From: Alteromonas confluentis
GTDB taxonomy: Bacteria; Pseudomonadota; Gammaproteobacteria; Enterobacterales; Alteromonadaceae
Length of the DNA stretch: 64,000 nt
Reading direction: 5' to 3'
Assembly: GCF_001757105.1 (NCBI RefSeq)
Contig: NZ_MDHN01000029.1
Coordinates: forward strand, 372,001-436,000
A program made the translations under genes and the position numbers. Position 1 is the stretch's first letter, and each line of letters opens with the position of its first letter. Positions 54,611 through 62,801 of this stretch are shown piece by piece. The notes beneath the pieces were generated by a model. It was not told the DNA's origin. It did no database searches and worked only from the letters and a program-made list of their open reading frames with translations.

Positions 54611-55216
54611 ATGGACGAAACGATTTCATACTACAGCCAGAACGCAGAGCACTTTCAACAACTTTATGATTCTGTTGAAGCCGAGAGCGTGCACGCAAGC
54701 TGGAGCCACATTCTCAAAGAAAAAGAACCCGGAGTTGCATTGGATGTAGGTGCCGGAAGTGGACGTGACGCAAGATGGCTTGCATCGCTAGGCTGGAAGG
54801 TTGTGGCAGTTGAGCCGGCGGAGGAGTTACGAAATCGGGCAAGCATTGCTGCTTGTCATAACATTGAATGGAGTCCAGCATGTTTACCCGATCTTGTAGA
54901 GCTGCCATACGGAGCTACTTCGTTCGATCTCATACTTCTTTCTGCCGTGTGGATGCATATTCCACCATCTTTACGGTGTAAAACTTTTACTCGCTTAGTA
55001 GAGTTACTTTCCAGAGATGGTCTTATAATTATAAGCCTACGCTACGGCCCTGATGATCCTCAAAGACCTATGTATGAGGTAAGCGTAGATGAAATTCAGC
55101 GTCTATCTGGCGCCACTGATACTGTAACTGAATCCATAACACGAACTAATGTTCAAGATGATCTTGGGCGAGATACGATCACCTGGCAAACTATAAAAAT
55201 TAGTAAACATGCATAA
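54611..55216 (+). CDS. Class I SAM-dependent methyltransferase
   Basis: A 201-residue methyltransferase with motif I L-D-V-G-A-G-S-G-R-D-A-R-W (residues about 39-51), motif II V-V-A-V-E-P-A-E, and D-L-I-L-L-S-A-V-W-M-H as motif post-II/IV. There is no N-P-P-Y-type DNA-methylase motif, so it is more likely a small-molecule methyltransferase (TehB/UbiG-like) than a restriction partner. Its stop abuts the stop of the converging HNH gene with no gap. It lies at the left edge of the AT-rich island. Confidence 0.88.
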   Translation: MDETISYYSQNAEHFQQLYDSVEAESVHASWSHILKEKEPGVALDVGAGSGRDARWLASLGWKVVAVEPAEELRNRASIAACHNIEWSPACLPDLVELPYGATSFDLILLSAVWMHIPPSLRCKTFTRLVELLSRDGLIIISLRYGPDDPQRPMYEVSVDEIQRLSGATDTVTESITRTNVQDDLGRDTITWQTIKISKHA

Positions 55217-56347
55217 TTAGCCTCGAAATAATATTTCTCGGTGGTACGCAAGGTACTCGCGACTGTTTGCATTAACTTTAAGTTTGCCCGTTGCCTCTAT
55301 ACCCAGTCTTGTATATTCCTCTAACTCATCAGAGATCATGATTTCTCCGCTGTCAGCGAACGTTATATAGGCCTTATCAAAGGCTTTGTCGACGTTAGCC
55401 ACTAACAAAAGGCCATTATACTTATCAAGCTTTTCTTCTTCAGATGAATCACGCCAAGGTTTTATGTGCGAGGCAATTAAGAAATCTCTATTTTCAATTC
55501 CTGTTAGTGCACATTTCCCCCACAAATCAATGAGGTCTTGTCTATACTTACCCTGCCCGATTCGGGTCTTTACCAAAACAGCTTTCTCTGTCGGAGTTTT
55601 GGTATCGTCTTGAAGTATATTTTCAATGTCATCCTGTAGCTGCACTTGAGTGGTATCGAGCAAAAAGTCTTCATAGGCTTTGAGAGCAGATGAGTACATT
55701 CTTTGCTCTATGAAATCACGCTCCTTAAATATCTCGGTTTCACACAACATCAGTTCCATACGCTTCAGTTCTCGAACAGAGCTTATTTCAAATAGCGAAT
55801 TTGCTCCTCGGCCTAACGTATTCAACCAATTTGGCATCGTGATTTTTAATGCCGTGGTAAAGTTTTGTGCAGTTTCGTTGCTTTTTCCAATTTCAACCGC
55901 CCAGCGTTGGAACTGTTCGCCTAATTCAGAAAAATTTTGACTCAAGCACTGACGCAGAGTATTCCGGTTTTTTTCATCCTGAAGAAGTGCAAAAAGGTCA
56001 TCGTTTAAATAAGCATATTCGATATACGTACCTATTGATTTATCACTAACTGAAAATTTCTTATTTGTAGATCCAGACTTCAGCTTATGATGCCAAAAGC
56101 TAGCGCTTCGAAGATGATAAAAAGGTAGAAAAGGACTATTTTTGTCGGCATCAGCACGGAACTTCTCAAAATGATAAGTGAATCGTTCCTTTAGGGCTTG
56201 ATCGTAGAAAATTTCATTGTTAACGATATGCCTGTCTTCAATCAGGTCAAACACTGCGAATAGCAAGCAAACTTTATGAGGCTTAGCCCGACCAGACGAC
56301 CTGTCCACGTTCAATTTCTTAAATTCATCCAGATATACTTCAAACAT
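55217..56347 (-). CDS. HNH restriction-like endonuclease (COG3440/ScoMcrA-like)
   Basis: A 376-residue predicted restriction endonuclease. The N-terminal region (about 20-90: K-P-H-K-V-C-L-L-F-A-V-F-D-L-I and P-F-L-P-F-Y-H-L-R-S-A-S-F-W) resembles the domain preceding the nuclease in COG3440/ScoMcrA-type proteins, some of which bind phosphorothioated DNA. A helical linker follows, then the HNH nuclease (about 275-330): C-A-L-T-G-I, A-S-H-I-K-P-W with His294, Y-N-G-L-L-L with Asn311, and K-A-F-D. It is probably a type IV-like, modification-dependent nuclease, active without a methylase. Binding of sulfur-modified DNA is an inference from similarity only. Confidence 0.85.
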   Translation of the reverse strand: MFEVYLDEFKKLNVDRSSGRAKPHKVCLLFAVFDLIEDRHIVNNEIFYDQALKERFTYHFEKFRADADKNSPFLPFYHLRSASFWHHKLKSGSTNKKFSVSDKSIGTYIEYAYLNDDLFALLQDEKNRNTLRQCLSQNFSELGEQFQRWAVEIGKSNETAQNFTTALKITMPNWLNTLGRGANSLFEISSVRELKRMELMLCETEIFKERDFIEQRMYSSALKAYEDFLLDTTQVQLQDDIENILQDDTKTPTEKAVLVKTRIGQGKYRQDLIDLWGKCALTGIENRDFLIASHIKPWRDSSEEEKLDKYNGLLLVANVDKAFDKAYITFADSGEIMISDELEEYTRLGIEATGKLKVNANSREYLAYHREILFRG

Positions 56348-56466
56348 TCTACAACTTATCCTTGTTCAAGAACTTCATACCCAGACTCTAAGTTTTTTAA
56401 CTATTAATCAAGAAATAACATGATGATCTCTTATCTCTACGCGATGAAACGCATCTAAACGAGTAG

Positions 56467-56846
56467 ATGCTTAGGCGAGTTGTTGGGGTATTTGACGCCA
56501 TATACGAAGCAGCCGACAGTGGCGACTGGGCTAAGTTTGTAGAGCTAATGGGCGGCGTATTTTGCAAACGCGACGAACAGCCAATCAGACCGCTTTATCA
56601 AGAGAAGGTTAACGAAGTATAGAGCGACAATAAACTTGGACGGTTGAGCGACATCCGGTCAAGTTAATTGACGCCAGACCGGACCGCTCAAGATAGTTGA
56701 CGTTCTATAACGAAGAAACCGGTGAAATAAAGCAAAGTTACTTTGACGGGGTGATCACCCTCGCATTAAAAGGTGTGCAACATGCAGATAGAGAAATCAT
56801 CACCCGCACGAATGGCGCATTGAACATCAGGCCAAAAGAGCCGCAT
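56467..56846 (+). pseudogene. Remnant of a P2-type phage replication protein A
   Basis: Two in-line pieces of what looks like the C-terminal end of the phage P2 gpA-type replication endonuclease. Piece 1 (56467-56622, 51 codons): F-D-A-I-Y-E-A-A-D-S-G-D-W-A-K-F-V-E, M-G-G, R-P-L-Y-Q-E-K. Piece 2 (from about 56697, following a TAG): Y-N-E-E-T-G-E-I and K-G-V-Q-H-A-D-R-E-I-I-T-R-T. Both match the order in gpA proteins, but the catalytic part is absent and the pieces are split by stop codons and a hairpin sequence. This marks a former P2-like prophage. The 603-bp gap around it holds no intact gene. Confidence 0.65.
56644..56691. repeat. Nested inverted repeat inside the phage remnant
   Basis: TTGAGCG (56644-56650) and CCGGTC (56655-56660) are mirrored by GACCGG (56677-56682) and CGCTCAA (56685-56691). 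An inner GTCAA...TTGAC pair lies at 56658-56672. It sits exactly between the two remnant pieces of replication gene A and can form a long hairpin. Confidence 0.55.
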
Positions 56847-56865
56847 AACGGCTCTTCTGCTTTTA
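56836..56865 (+). terminator. Terminator-like hairpin upstream of the three-gene operon
   Basis: AAGAGCCG (56836-56843) and CGGCTCTT (56849-56856) enclose CATAA and are followed by CTGCTTTTAC. It would end transcription from the former phage gene and insulate the operon beginning at 56951. Confidence 0.65.
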
Positions 56866-56950
56866 CTTGGAGTTCTGTAAATAAGTGTACTAGGTTTAAT
56901 TTCAATAAAAAAACATATATTCTTTTATTTTTTGTCTGAGAGGACGCATT

Positions 56951-58030
56951 GTGACGATGAGCCGAGTTACACCTGATAAATTACACAAAGCAGAAGAGAT
57001 AGCATCGTGCCTTCAGGATATGGGCTATAGCATCAATTTCGCTAGAAATGTGTTATTTGGGGTATGTGGGGTTACAGGCAATAGTTGGGAGAACCTTATA
57101 GCTGCAGCATCGGGGACTCCACCTTCTCACCTCCCTGAGCTTAATGATGTCTTTCAGCAAATACTCATAGTCGGAGCTAAAATTTTCTTTCTATATGAAC
57201 TTGATTCAACTCAATCCAAGAAAATAGAGAAATTTCTTAAGAGTGCAAAATCGGAAGATTCTATATTCTTAGCTAGTTACCCATTTCTTACAAATGACCA
57301 AGATTTGGCTACTGCTCCTCGTACCAATCAGATTATTAGTAAACTCACCTATGAAGTAAAAGGTAGCACACTAATGACAATGCAGTTTTGTGCCAAGGCT
57401 ACCTACAGAAAGACTCATGAAGTAGGCTTGAATGAGCTAACTGATGATGCGCGGAGTAGATATGATGAGGGCGAAGTAGAATCGATTAAAATTACATCGA
57501 AACTCAACACCCAGCTGTTCAATTCTGTAGTTTTTAATAAAAATAAAGGCTACCTTTTACTTGGGGCAGACACGAGTGAGCTGAGCTCTGCTGCTGATCA
57601 AGTCGGTGCTTTGGCTAGATTAAAAAGTGATTTTAAAAAGCTTTCCGGAGTTAGTTTACCTACTCCGAAAAACCTGTTTCCTAAGATAGAAGAACTCTAT
57701 CAGAAAAAAACTGGAAGGATTTTAAAGGTAGAGTTTATAACCCCTAGCGATAGTGTAAACTCTTTGGCGATTAAGCAAGGAGATAGAGATGTTCGTAACG
57801 ACTCTTATCATAAAGCAGGGGAACTGGAAGTTGATGCTCTTGAAAAATTCAAAATTCAAAAGGCTTGGGACTACATTTTTAGCGAGCATACCCGAATGAT
57901 ATCACCTACAATCACGCTAAATGGTAACAAAAAATGCCTGCACAACGCTGATCCCCTCCGTGAGTTCAGTGTTAAAGACTGCCCAACCCTCGCATACTTA
58001 ACTAACATTTTAGAAGATGCCTTTTTCTGA
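56951..58030 (+). CDS. Unrecognised protein, first gene of the candidate defence operon
   Basis: A 359-residue protein with no signal peptide and no membrane segment. The GTG start follows GAGAGGACG by a good distance; an ATG two codons on is an alternative. The first about 45 residues are helical with G-Y-S-I-N-F-A-R-N-V-L-F-G-V-C-G, followed by a mixed alpha/beta body and a basic segment near K-K-L-S-G-V-S. I recognise no nuclease, ATPase or helicase motif. Its end overlaps the next gene by 14 bp. Base composition is clearly more AT-rich than in flanking regions, indicating transfer. A sensor or structural partner of the downstream nuclease-like protein is inferred from operon structure. 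Confidence 0.85.
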   Translation: MTMSRVTPDKLHKAEEIASCLQDMGYSINFARNVLFGVCGVTGNSWENLIAAASGTPPSHLPELNDVFQQILIVGAKIFFLYELDSTQSKKIEKFLKSAKSEDSIFLASYPFLTNDQDLATAPRTNQIISKLTYEVKGSTLMTMQFCAKATYRKTHEVGLNELTDDARSRYDEGEVESIKITSKLNTQLFNSVVFNKNKGYLLLGADTSELSSAADQVGALARLKSDFKKLSGVSLPTPKNLFPKIEELYQKKTGRILKVEFITPSDSVNSLAIKQGDRDVRNDSYHKAGELEVDALEKFKIQKAWDYIFSEHTRMISPTITLNGNKKCLHNADPLREFSVKDCPTLAYLTNILEDAFF

Positions 58031-58463
58031 GAACTACATGCAGACAAGAGAGGATTGCTTACAAATATTGCGACAAGATCTGGGTAGCAAGTCTTTCTAT
58101 CCAGCAGCGGAGCATATCCTCAACTTTCTATTTGCATTAAAAAAATCAGAACTTAGATTCCTACCATTAAGCCGACTCATGAGAGTGGTTGAGCTAAAGT
58201 TTGGAGCAGATTTTTCACAATCTGACATATTTACAATTTCACAATATTTTTGCGGTGAAAGAGTAGCTTTACTATCTACAAAATTTGAATTCATAGATCA
58301 TGAGGACACTTGCTACGAAGTATCTGTAAGCGATGCAATTACAGCTATCAAAACGGGCGAATATTATCATCCAGAATATGGATATAGAATTTCCAATCCA
58401 GAGCAATCAATTCATATGTTTTTTGTTCCAAGTATTTATTTGAAGAAGCATATTGATGGATAA
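58017..58463 (+). CDS. Unrecognised small protein, second gene of the candidate defence operon
   Basis: A 148-residue soluble protein, mostly helical in the first half (C-L-Q-I-L-R-Q-D-L, A-E-H-I-L-N-F-L-F-A-L-K-K), with a pattern compatible with a winged-helix domain in the middle. No catalytic motif seen. It starts inside the end of the previous gene (an ATG seven codons on is an alternative), and its end overlaps the next gene by eight bases. Such overlaps suggest a fixed-ratio complex of the three products. Confidence 0.82.
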   Translation: MPFSENYMQTREDCLQILRQDLGSKSFYPAAEHILNFLFALKKSELRFLPLSRLMRVVELKFGADFSQSDIFTISQYFCGERVALLSTKFEFIDHEDTCYEVSVSDAITAIKTGEYYHPEYGYRISNPEQSIHMFFVPSIYLKKHIDG

Positions 58464-59115
58464 AATCGCTGCATTAAAAGCCTTACTCGGCGACGAATTG
58501 CATATAGAAGAGCTAATTCGAAATAGTATTAGTAGCTATGATGATTTCATAGAAAGACTATCTTCAGACATCGATAATATTGTCGAAGATATGCAGCGTC
58601 ATCGAGAAAATCATCCGAAAGATACCTTAGAAGATAATTTAACTAATCACATTCTTGCCAACCTCAGAACATTAGGCTATAGCGCAGAACCTGAAAACAA
58701 AAGTGGTAATGCTGATATGTGCGTGAAGCGCAAAAATTTTATGTGGCTTGGAGAGGCGAAGAAACATTCAGGAGACTATCAATATTTAGCCGACGGAATG
58801 CATCAGCTTAGTACTCGGTATAGTTTATCAACCCCGTCTGCAAATCATGGAGGTCTCATAATCTACATCCATGAAGCAAAAGGAGCGGGCATCTCGAATG
58901 AATGGCGAAAAAGGCTTCGTGAGCAAAAATTAATAGGCTTGGAGACTTACAGCGACCTTGAGTTATCTGATTGCCGCAAGAATACTTTTTGTTTTCTATC
59001 GTCGCACACCCACCACAGCTCAGGCATAAAATATAATGTTCGCCACATCCCTATATTTCTCCACCATGACCCAATAGATAAGTCTGCTAGACGGTCAAAA
59101 AAAAATCGTAAGTAA
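58456..59115 (+). CDS. PD-(D/E)XK nuclease-like protein, third gene of the candidate defence operon
   Basis: A 219-residue protein. After a helical, acidic N-terminus (1-60) it shows the restriction-endonuclease-fold core: helix with Glu59 (L-E-D-N-L-T-N-H-I-L), N-A-D-M-C-V with Asp87, and W-L-G-E-A-K-K with Glu100 and Lys102 in the E-x-K position, then a helix with H-Q-L-S. This is the PD-(D/E)XK arrangement. The C-terminus is basic (K-S-A-R-R-S-K-K-N-R-K). The ATG is used rather than a TTG one codon earlier. It is the likely effector of the operon and ends 77 bp from the tRNA gene at the island boundary. Confidence 0.85.
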   Translation: MDKIAALKALLGDELHIEELIRNSISSYDDFIERLSSDIDNIVEDMQRHRENHPKDTLEDNLTNHILANLRTLGYSAEPENKSGNADMCVKRKNFMWLGEAKKHSGDYQYLADGMHQLSTRYSLSTPSANHGGLIIYIHEAKGAGISNEWRKRLREQKLIGLETYSDLELSDCRKNTFCFLSSHTHHSSGIKYNVRHIPIFLHHDPIDKSARRSKKNRK

Positions 59116-59118
59116 AAC

Positions 59119-59140
59119 TGCTACACATTTGCTACACATT
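59119..59140. repeat. Tandem 11-bp direct repeat next to tRNA-Arg
   Basis: TGCTACACATT occurs twice in direct succession (59119-59129 and 59130-59140), between the last island gene and the 3' end of tRNA-Arg. Short tandem repeats in this position are often arm-type binding sites of tyrosine integrases. No integrase gene remains in the window, so this is inference. Confidence 0.55.
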
Positions 59141-59191
59141 TCAAAAAGGGAATTTTTATAAGAAGAGAATCGGGCTACAGCCCTTTAAAAA

Positions 59192-59268
59192 TGGCGCACC
59201 CGAGAGGATTCGAACCTCTGACCTTTGCCTCCGGAGGGCAACGCTCTATCCAGCTGAGCTACGGGTGC
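59192..59268 (-). tRNA. tRNA-Arg (anticodon CCG)
   Basis: A 77-nt tRNA with complete cloverleaf: acceptor GCACCCG/CGGGTGC, D arm GCTC/GAGC, anticodon stem TTGCC/GGCAA with loop CTCCGGA (anticodon CCG, reads CGG), T arm AGAGG/CCTCT with TTCGAAT, and encoded CCA at 59194-59192. The 3' end faces the AT-rich island, the usual orientation for tRNA-targeted integration. Confidence 0.97.
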
Positions 59269-59505
59269 ATTCGTCGATGTGCGAAGAAGTGCACGAATCG
59301 AGAACAGGGGCGCAATGATACTGTTGCCGTCGCCCTGCTTCAACCGTTTTCTTTTTAAAATCGGCGTGTTCGGCCGTTGAATTGTTTGTCTTGTCGTTTA
59401 TTGGCTGCTGGGGCTGTTTACTGCGTGAGCACAGTGTATATGCGTGCGTAATCGTGGTACAAATACCGGCAGTAAACAAACGGTGAGAATTTCAGTGGTG
59501 CAGGC

Positions 59506-60042
59506 ATGATTAAACGGATTTTACGTCGACTCAATCGTAAGAGCCCGGCGGCTCAGGCGCGTGAGAACGGCGCAACAATTGGTACTAACTTTAATATGCT
59601 GAGCGGCGCCATTATCGACCCCGATCACGCCTGGCATATTACCATTGGCAACTACGTTACCCTTGCCCCTCGCGTTCATATTCTTGCTCACGATGCCAGC
59701 ACCAAACATGCGCTTGGCTATACGCGTCTTGCAAAGGTAGCCATTGGCGATCGCGTATTTCTGGGTGCAGGAACCATTGTGCTACCAGGTGTAACCATTG
59801 GCGATAAAGTTATCGTGGGCGCGGGGAGCGTTGTTACGTCTGATATTCCCTCGGGCAGCGTTTATGGCGGCATTCCGGCCCGCTTTATCTGCTCGTATGA
59901 TGAATATATTGATAAGCGCCGGGAAGAAATGGAAAACAGCCCGGTATTCGATGAATCCTACTCTGTCGACCACGGCATTTCAGAAGAAATGAAAGTGGAA
60001 ATGAACGCAAAAATGGATAAAGGCGTAGGATACGTGGTGTAA
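59506..60042 (+). CDS. Hexapeptide-repeat acyltransferase
   Basis: A 178-residue left-handed beta-helix acyltransferase (CatB/MaoA/NodL-like). Hexapeptide repeats are visible from about residue 20 (I-G-T-N-F-N, I-I-D-P, I-T-I-G-N-Y-V-T-L-A-P) to V-A-I-G-D-R-V-F-L-G-A-G and V-T-I-G-D-K-V-I-V-G-A-G-S-V-V. The candidate catalytic His is in I-L-A-H-D-A-S. The C-terminal Y-G-G-I-P-A-R-F-I is standard. First gene of the polysaccharide cluster, 237 bp beyond the tRNA. Likely O-acetylates a sugar of the surface glycan. Confidence 0.9.
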   Translation: MIKRILRRLNRKSPAAQARENGATIGTNFNMLSGAIIDPDHAWHITIGNYVTLAPRVHILAHDASTKHALGYTRLAKVAIGDRVFLGAGTIVLPGVTIGDKVIVGAGSVVTSDIPSGSVYGGIPARFICSYDEYIDKRREEMENSPVFDESYSVDHGISEEMKVEMNAKMDKGVGYVV

Positions 60043-60120
60043 ACCGCCGAGCATGACCATGCGGGTTAACATGCGCAATGTTGTGGCGGCGCAGTGTATT
60101 TCTAACGATGAAGGATTGTA

Positions 60121-61734
60121 ATGAAGAAAGGGTACGCGATTGTCGCGATGTATGTTGAAACGCTACTTTTCGGTGTATTGATTTCTTTTTCTGGTATCGC
60201 GTCGGCCAACGATAATTGTATGGAGCGCGACATTTCAGACTACCAGTGGAAGCTGCGACATCGTGGTGGTTTGCCGGCCCAAATTGAACAGGAGCCAGGC
60301 ACGCTGCTTGAACAATGTATACGCCTGAAAGGTGTTGGCCCTCACCCACTTAAATTAACCTCCCGTGATATTGAGATTGCTCACAACAGCGACAGCTTTA
60401 AAGCGGGCGGAGAATTCACCATAAAAGAAGGCGATACGCTTCGCCTGCGCGTGCAAGCCCCGGTAGGCAATGGCGTTGGCAAAACCTATCGCCTGGTTTT
60501 CAACGAAACCGACCCTGACAGACGTCGCGATGTATTTCGTTTGCGCTGGCCGGTGCAAACCCGTAACGATAGTCGCGCACCTAAAACCTGGCATGTCGGC
60601 CCCTCGTCTCCCACCTATCGCGAAGTGAAGGATGTGCTTAAGCTGCTTTCAGCCGGCGATACCATTATTCTTGAGCCCGGTGCCACTTATCAGGCATTCG
60701 AAGCAAAAGAAATTTCCGGCACCCGTGCGCAGCCAATAACGCTTAAAAGCAATGCCACAGACGCGTCTAAACGGGCTGTTATCGAAGGTGGCACTAAACG
60801 ATTTAACTGGACAATGGGGCTTACTAGCTCACACAACTGGGTTGTAGAAAACGTCATTTTGCAGGGCGGCGGTTTGTGTGTTCGCCATGCATCCGACAAT
60901 ACCACGTTACGCAATGTACTCATTAGACACTGTAAAACCGGAGTACTGTCTACAGACTTTGATTCAGGCGACCTAACTCTCGATGCTGTTGAAATATATG
61001 ATGCCGGCGGAAAAGAAAAAGGCCGCCCGTGGAATCACGGCATCTACGTGGCAAGCGATCAACATACCTTTCCCGGCGCCACGTTCACCCTTGAGAACAG
61101 CTACCTGCACGATTTGCGCGGCAATGCGGTTAAATCCCGTTTTGAGAATTCGGTAATTCGCCATAATTGGATTGAAAACGGTGCTGAGAAGCAATCCCGT
61201 TATTTGGTTGAAGTGATTGGTTACGACGGTCAATACGATTTTGATGGTCAGCACCATGAAGTGACCGACAATATGCTGGTGCATCGTATGCCGGGATTAG
61301 GTTCGCGGGCCGGTGGTGATGGCAAAAGCCCGTCACGGGGCGATACGGTATTCGCGCGCAATTACTTTGTGATAGACGGTAACTACAATCGCTCTATGGT
61401 GCGTACTTTTCAGGGCTTAAATAGCCTGGAGGTAACAGATAACCGGTTAGTCTATTTAGCGTCGCCAACAAAGACCACGCTGGTAACCGACGAAGTGAAA
61501 GATGCAGGGTGGGAACAGGGCACGCCTGTGATCACGGTTTCAGGAAATCGTGTAACCGGTACCACGAAGCTACTGGAGCGCACTGCGCAAGGTGCCGTTA
61601 TGAGCGGAAAGCCGCAAATCGCCGTAAAAGACAACGACACCTCAGGCTTCGGCCGCCTGCAGCGCGACACGCTGGATAAAATGCGCCCGGAACAAGACGG
61701 TTATATTCAGTTACCTGATTGGCCAGACTTATAA
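60121..61734 (+). CDS. Secreted right-handed beta-helix protein
   Basis: A 537-residue exported protein. Signal peptide about 1-30 (ends G-I-A-S-A-N-D); a beta-sandwich-like region follows to about 160, then a parallel beta-helix (G-D-T-I-I-L-E-P-G-A-T-Y, S-H-N-W-V-V-E-N-V-I-L-Q-G-G-G, N-T-T-L-R-N-V-L-I-R-H-C). This fold is shared by polysaccharide lyases and epimerases (PL6, alginate epimerases, chondroitinase B), and such proteins often modify the polysaccharide made by their own gene cluster. No catalytic residues assigned. It lies 78 bp after the acyltransferase. Confidence 0.83.
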   Translation: MKKGYAIVAMYVETLLFGVLISFSGIASANDNCMERDISDYQWKLRHRGGLPAQIEQEPGTLLEQCIRLKGVGPHPLKLTSRDIEIAHNSDSFKAGGEFTIKEGDTLRLRVQAPVGNGVGKTYRLVFNETDPDRRRDVFRLRWPVQTRNDSRAPKTWHVGPSSPTYREVKDVLKLLSAGDTIILEPGATYQAFEAKEISGTRAQPITLKSNATDASKRAVIEGGTKRFNWTMGLTSSHNWVVENVILQGGGLCVRHASDNTTLRNVLIRHCKTGVLSTDFDSGDLTLDAVEIYDAGGKEKGRPWNHGIYVASDQHTFPGATFTLENSYLHDLRGNAVKSRFENSVIRHNWIENGAEKQSRYLVEVIGYDGQYDFDGQHHEVTDNMLVHRMPGLGSRAGGDGKSPSRGDTVFARNYFVIDGNYNRSMVRTFQGLNSLEVTDNRLVYLASPTKTTLVTDEVKDAGWEQGTPVITVSGNRVTGTTKLLERTAQGAVMSGKPQIAVKDNDTSGFGRLQRDTLDKMRPEQDGYIQLPDWPDL

Positions 61735-61838
61735 GAAAGCATAGGCATGTATCTATAAAAAACTGGAAAATTCGCACGTTATCTCTTAATAATCATACGC
61801 ATTCCGGGAACGTGGGCAATTACCATAGTAGGCAGTAA

Positions 61839-62801
61839 ATGGACACCCGAGACAACATTACTTTAATTGACGAAATCCAGTTTGAAACGCAGCTAGAGCA
61901 AGCACAACAAGACGGAAAACCATTTATGTTTTTGCGCTTGGGCGACGGCGAAGGCGCTCTGCTCGATTTCGATGAACAATCTCTGATTGATGACATTCTT
62001 TATTTGAATGAGCATTTTGGGCGCACGGTTTCAATTGAACAGCTTTATCAGGCCAAACAAAACCTGGTTAGCGCCACGCGTAATGCCGATATTCTGGGCG
62101 TTCGGAACGATATCGTGAATGTGGATTTCGATTGCGCGCTGATGAATGAACGCTACAGCGACAGTTTTTTGGAAACGTTCAGAAAGCAGTTTCACCTGCG
62201 CAAAACCGAGCAGGACATTTCGGCGTTCGACGCCATTCGCGTAGCGAAGTTGTACAAGCAGTTCAATGAAATGCAAATGGCAAAGCAAACCCTTTGCAGC
62301 CAATGGATTTCCTTCGATTACTTCTTAAATGGCGGCATGACGCAGCTGATGCTGAACGCCGATAAAGTTGGCTTAGTAACGGCCCGGGCGAGTGTTGCGA
62401 AGAATATTGAGAAAGCCACCGGCAAGTCGGTTTCGCTGTATCAGGTACCAGACAAAAGCGCGCGACAAGGCAAGCAGAAAGCTGCCCATTTCCCTGAAGC
62501 TTACAACGAGATCTGCGATGCCATACAGGTAGATTATCCGGGTATGCCGTTTATTGTCGGTGCCGGTTTAATTGGTAAAGGTTATTGTGAAGTAATTAAG
62601 GCTAAAGGCGGTATCGCCCTGGATGTCGGCGCCTTAATAGATTGTTGGGCAGGCATTTATAGCCGTCCGAAAGTGATTGAAGAAAAACTGGAAGTGAAAC
62701 GCAACATTTTCAAAAAGAAGAAAATGCCAAAAGAGCTGGAAATGAGCAAAGAGAACGTTGAGCGCCTGGCAAAAATTTATAAAGCGAGGAAGCAGCAGTG
62801 A
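61839..62801 (+). CDS. GT-D-fold glycosyltransferase-like protein
   Basis: A 320-residue cytoplasmic protein. The N-terminal segment F-M-F-L-R-L-G-D-G-E-G (about residues 30-40) is the signature of the GT-D/DUF1792-type glycosyltransferases, whose D-x-E motif binds the sugar nucleotide. A G-A-G-L-I-G-K-G-Y stretch near 245 followed by A-L-D-V-G-A-L-I-D-C is also typical of the family. The C-terminus is long and basic (F-K-K-K-K-M-P-K-E-L). Its stop overlaps the next gene by 4 bp. Role in building the surface polysaccharide. Confidence 0.82.
   Translation: MDTRDNITLIDEIQFETQLEQAQQDGKPFMFLRLGDGEGALLDFDEQSLIDDILYLNEHFGRTVSIEQLYQAKQNLVSATRNADILGVRNDIVNVDFDCALMNERYSDSFLETFRKQFHLRKTEQDISAFDAIRVAKLYKQFNEMQMAKQTLCSQWISFDYFLNGGMTQLMLNADKVGLVTARASVAKNIEKATGKSVSLYQVPDKSARQGKQKAAHFPEAYNEICDAIQVDYPGMPFIVGAGLIGKGYCEVIKAKGGIALDVGALIDCWAGIYSRPKVIEEKLEVKRNIFKKKKMPKELEMSKENVERLAKIYKARKQQ

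Noticed and set aside
54561..54749. 62-codon frame on the + strand ahead of the methyltransferase
   Set aside because: Overlaps the methyltransferase start in another frame; the methyltransferase motifs are in the other frame.
54611..56347. Methyltransferase plus HNH nuclease as a restriction-modification pair
   Set aside because: The methyltransferase lacks DNA-methylase catalytic motifs and the genes are convergent, so pairing is not supported.
59246..59479. 77-codon frame on the - strand
   Set aside because: Overlaps the tRNA-Arg gene and has no ribosome site or recognisable protein character.
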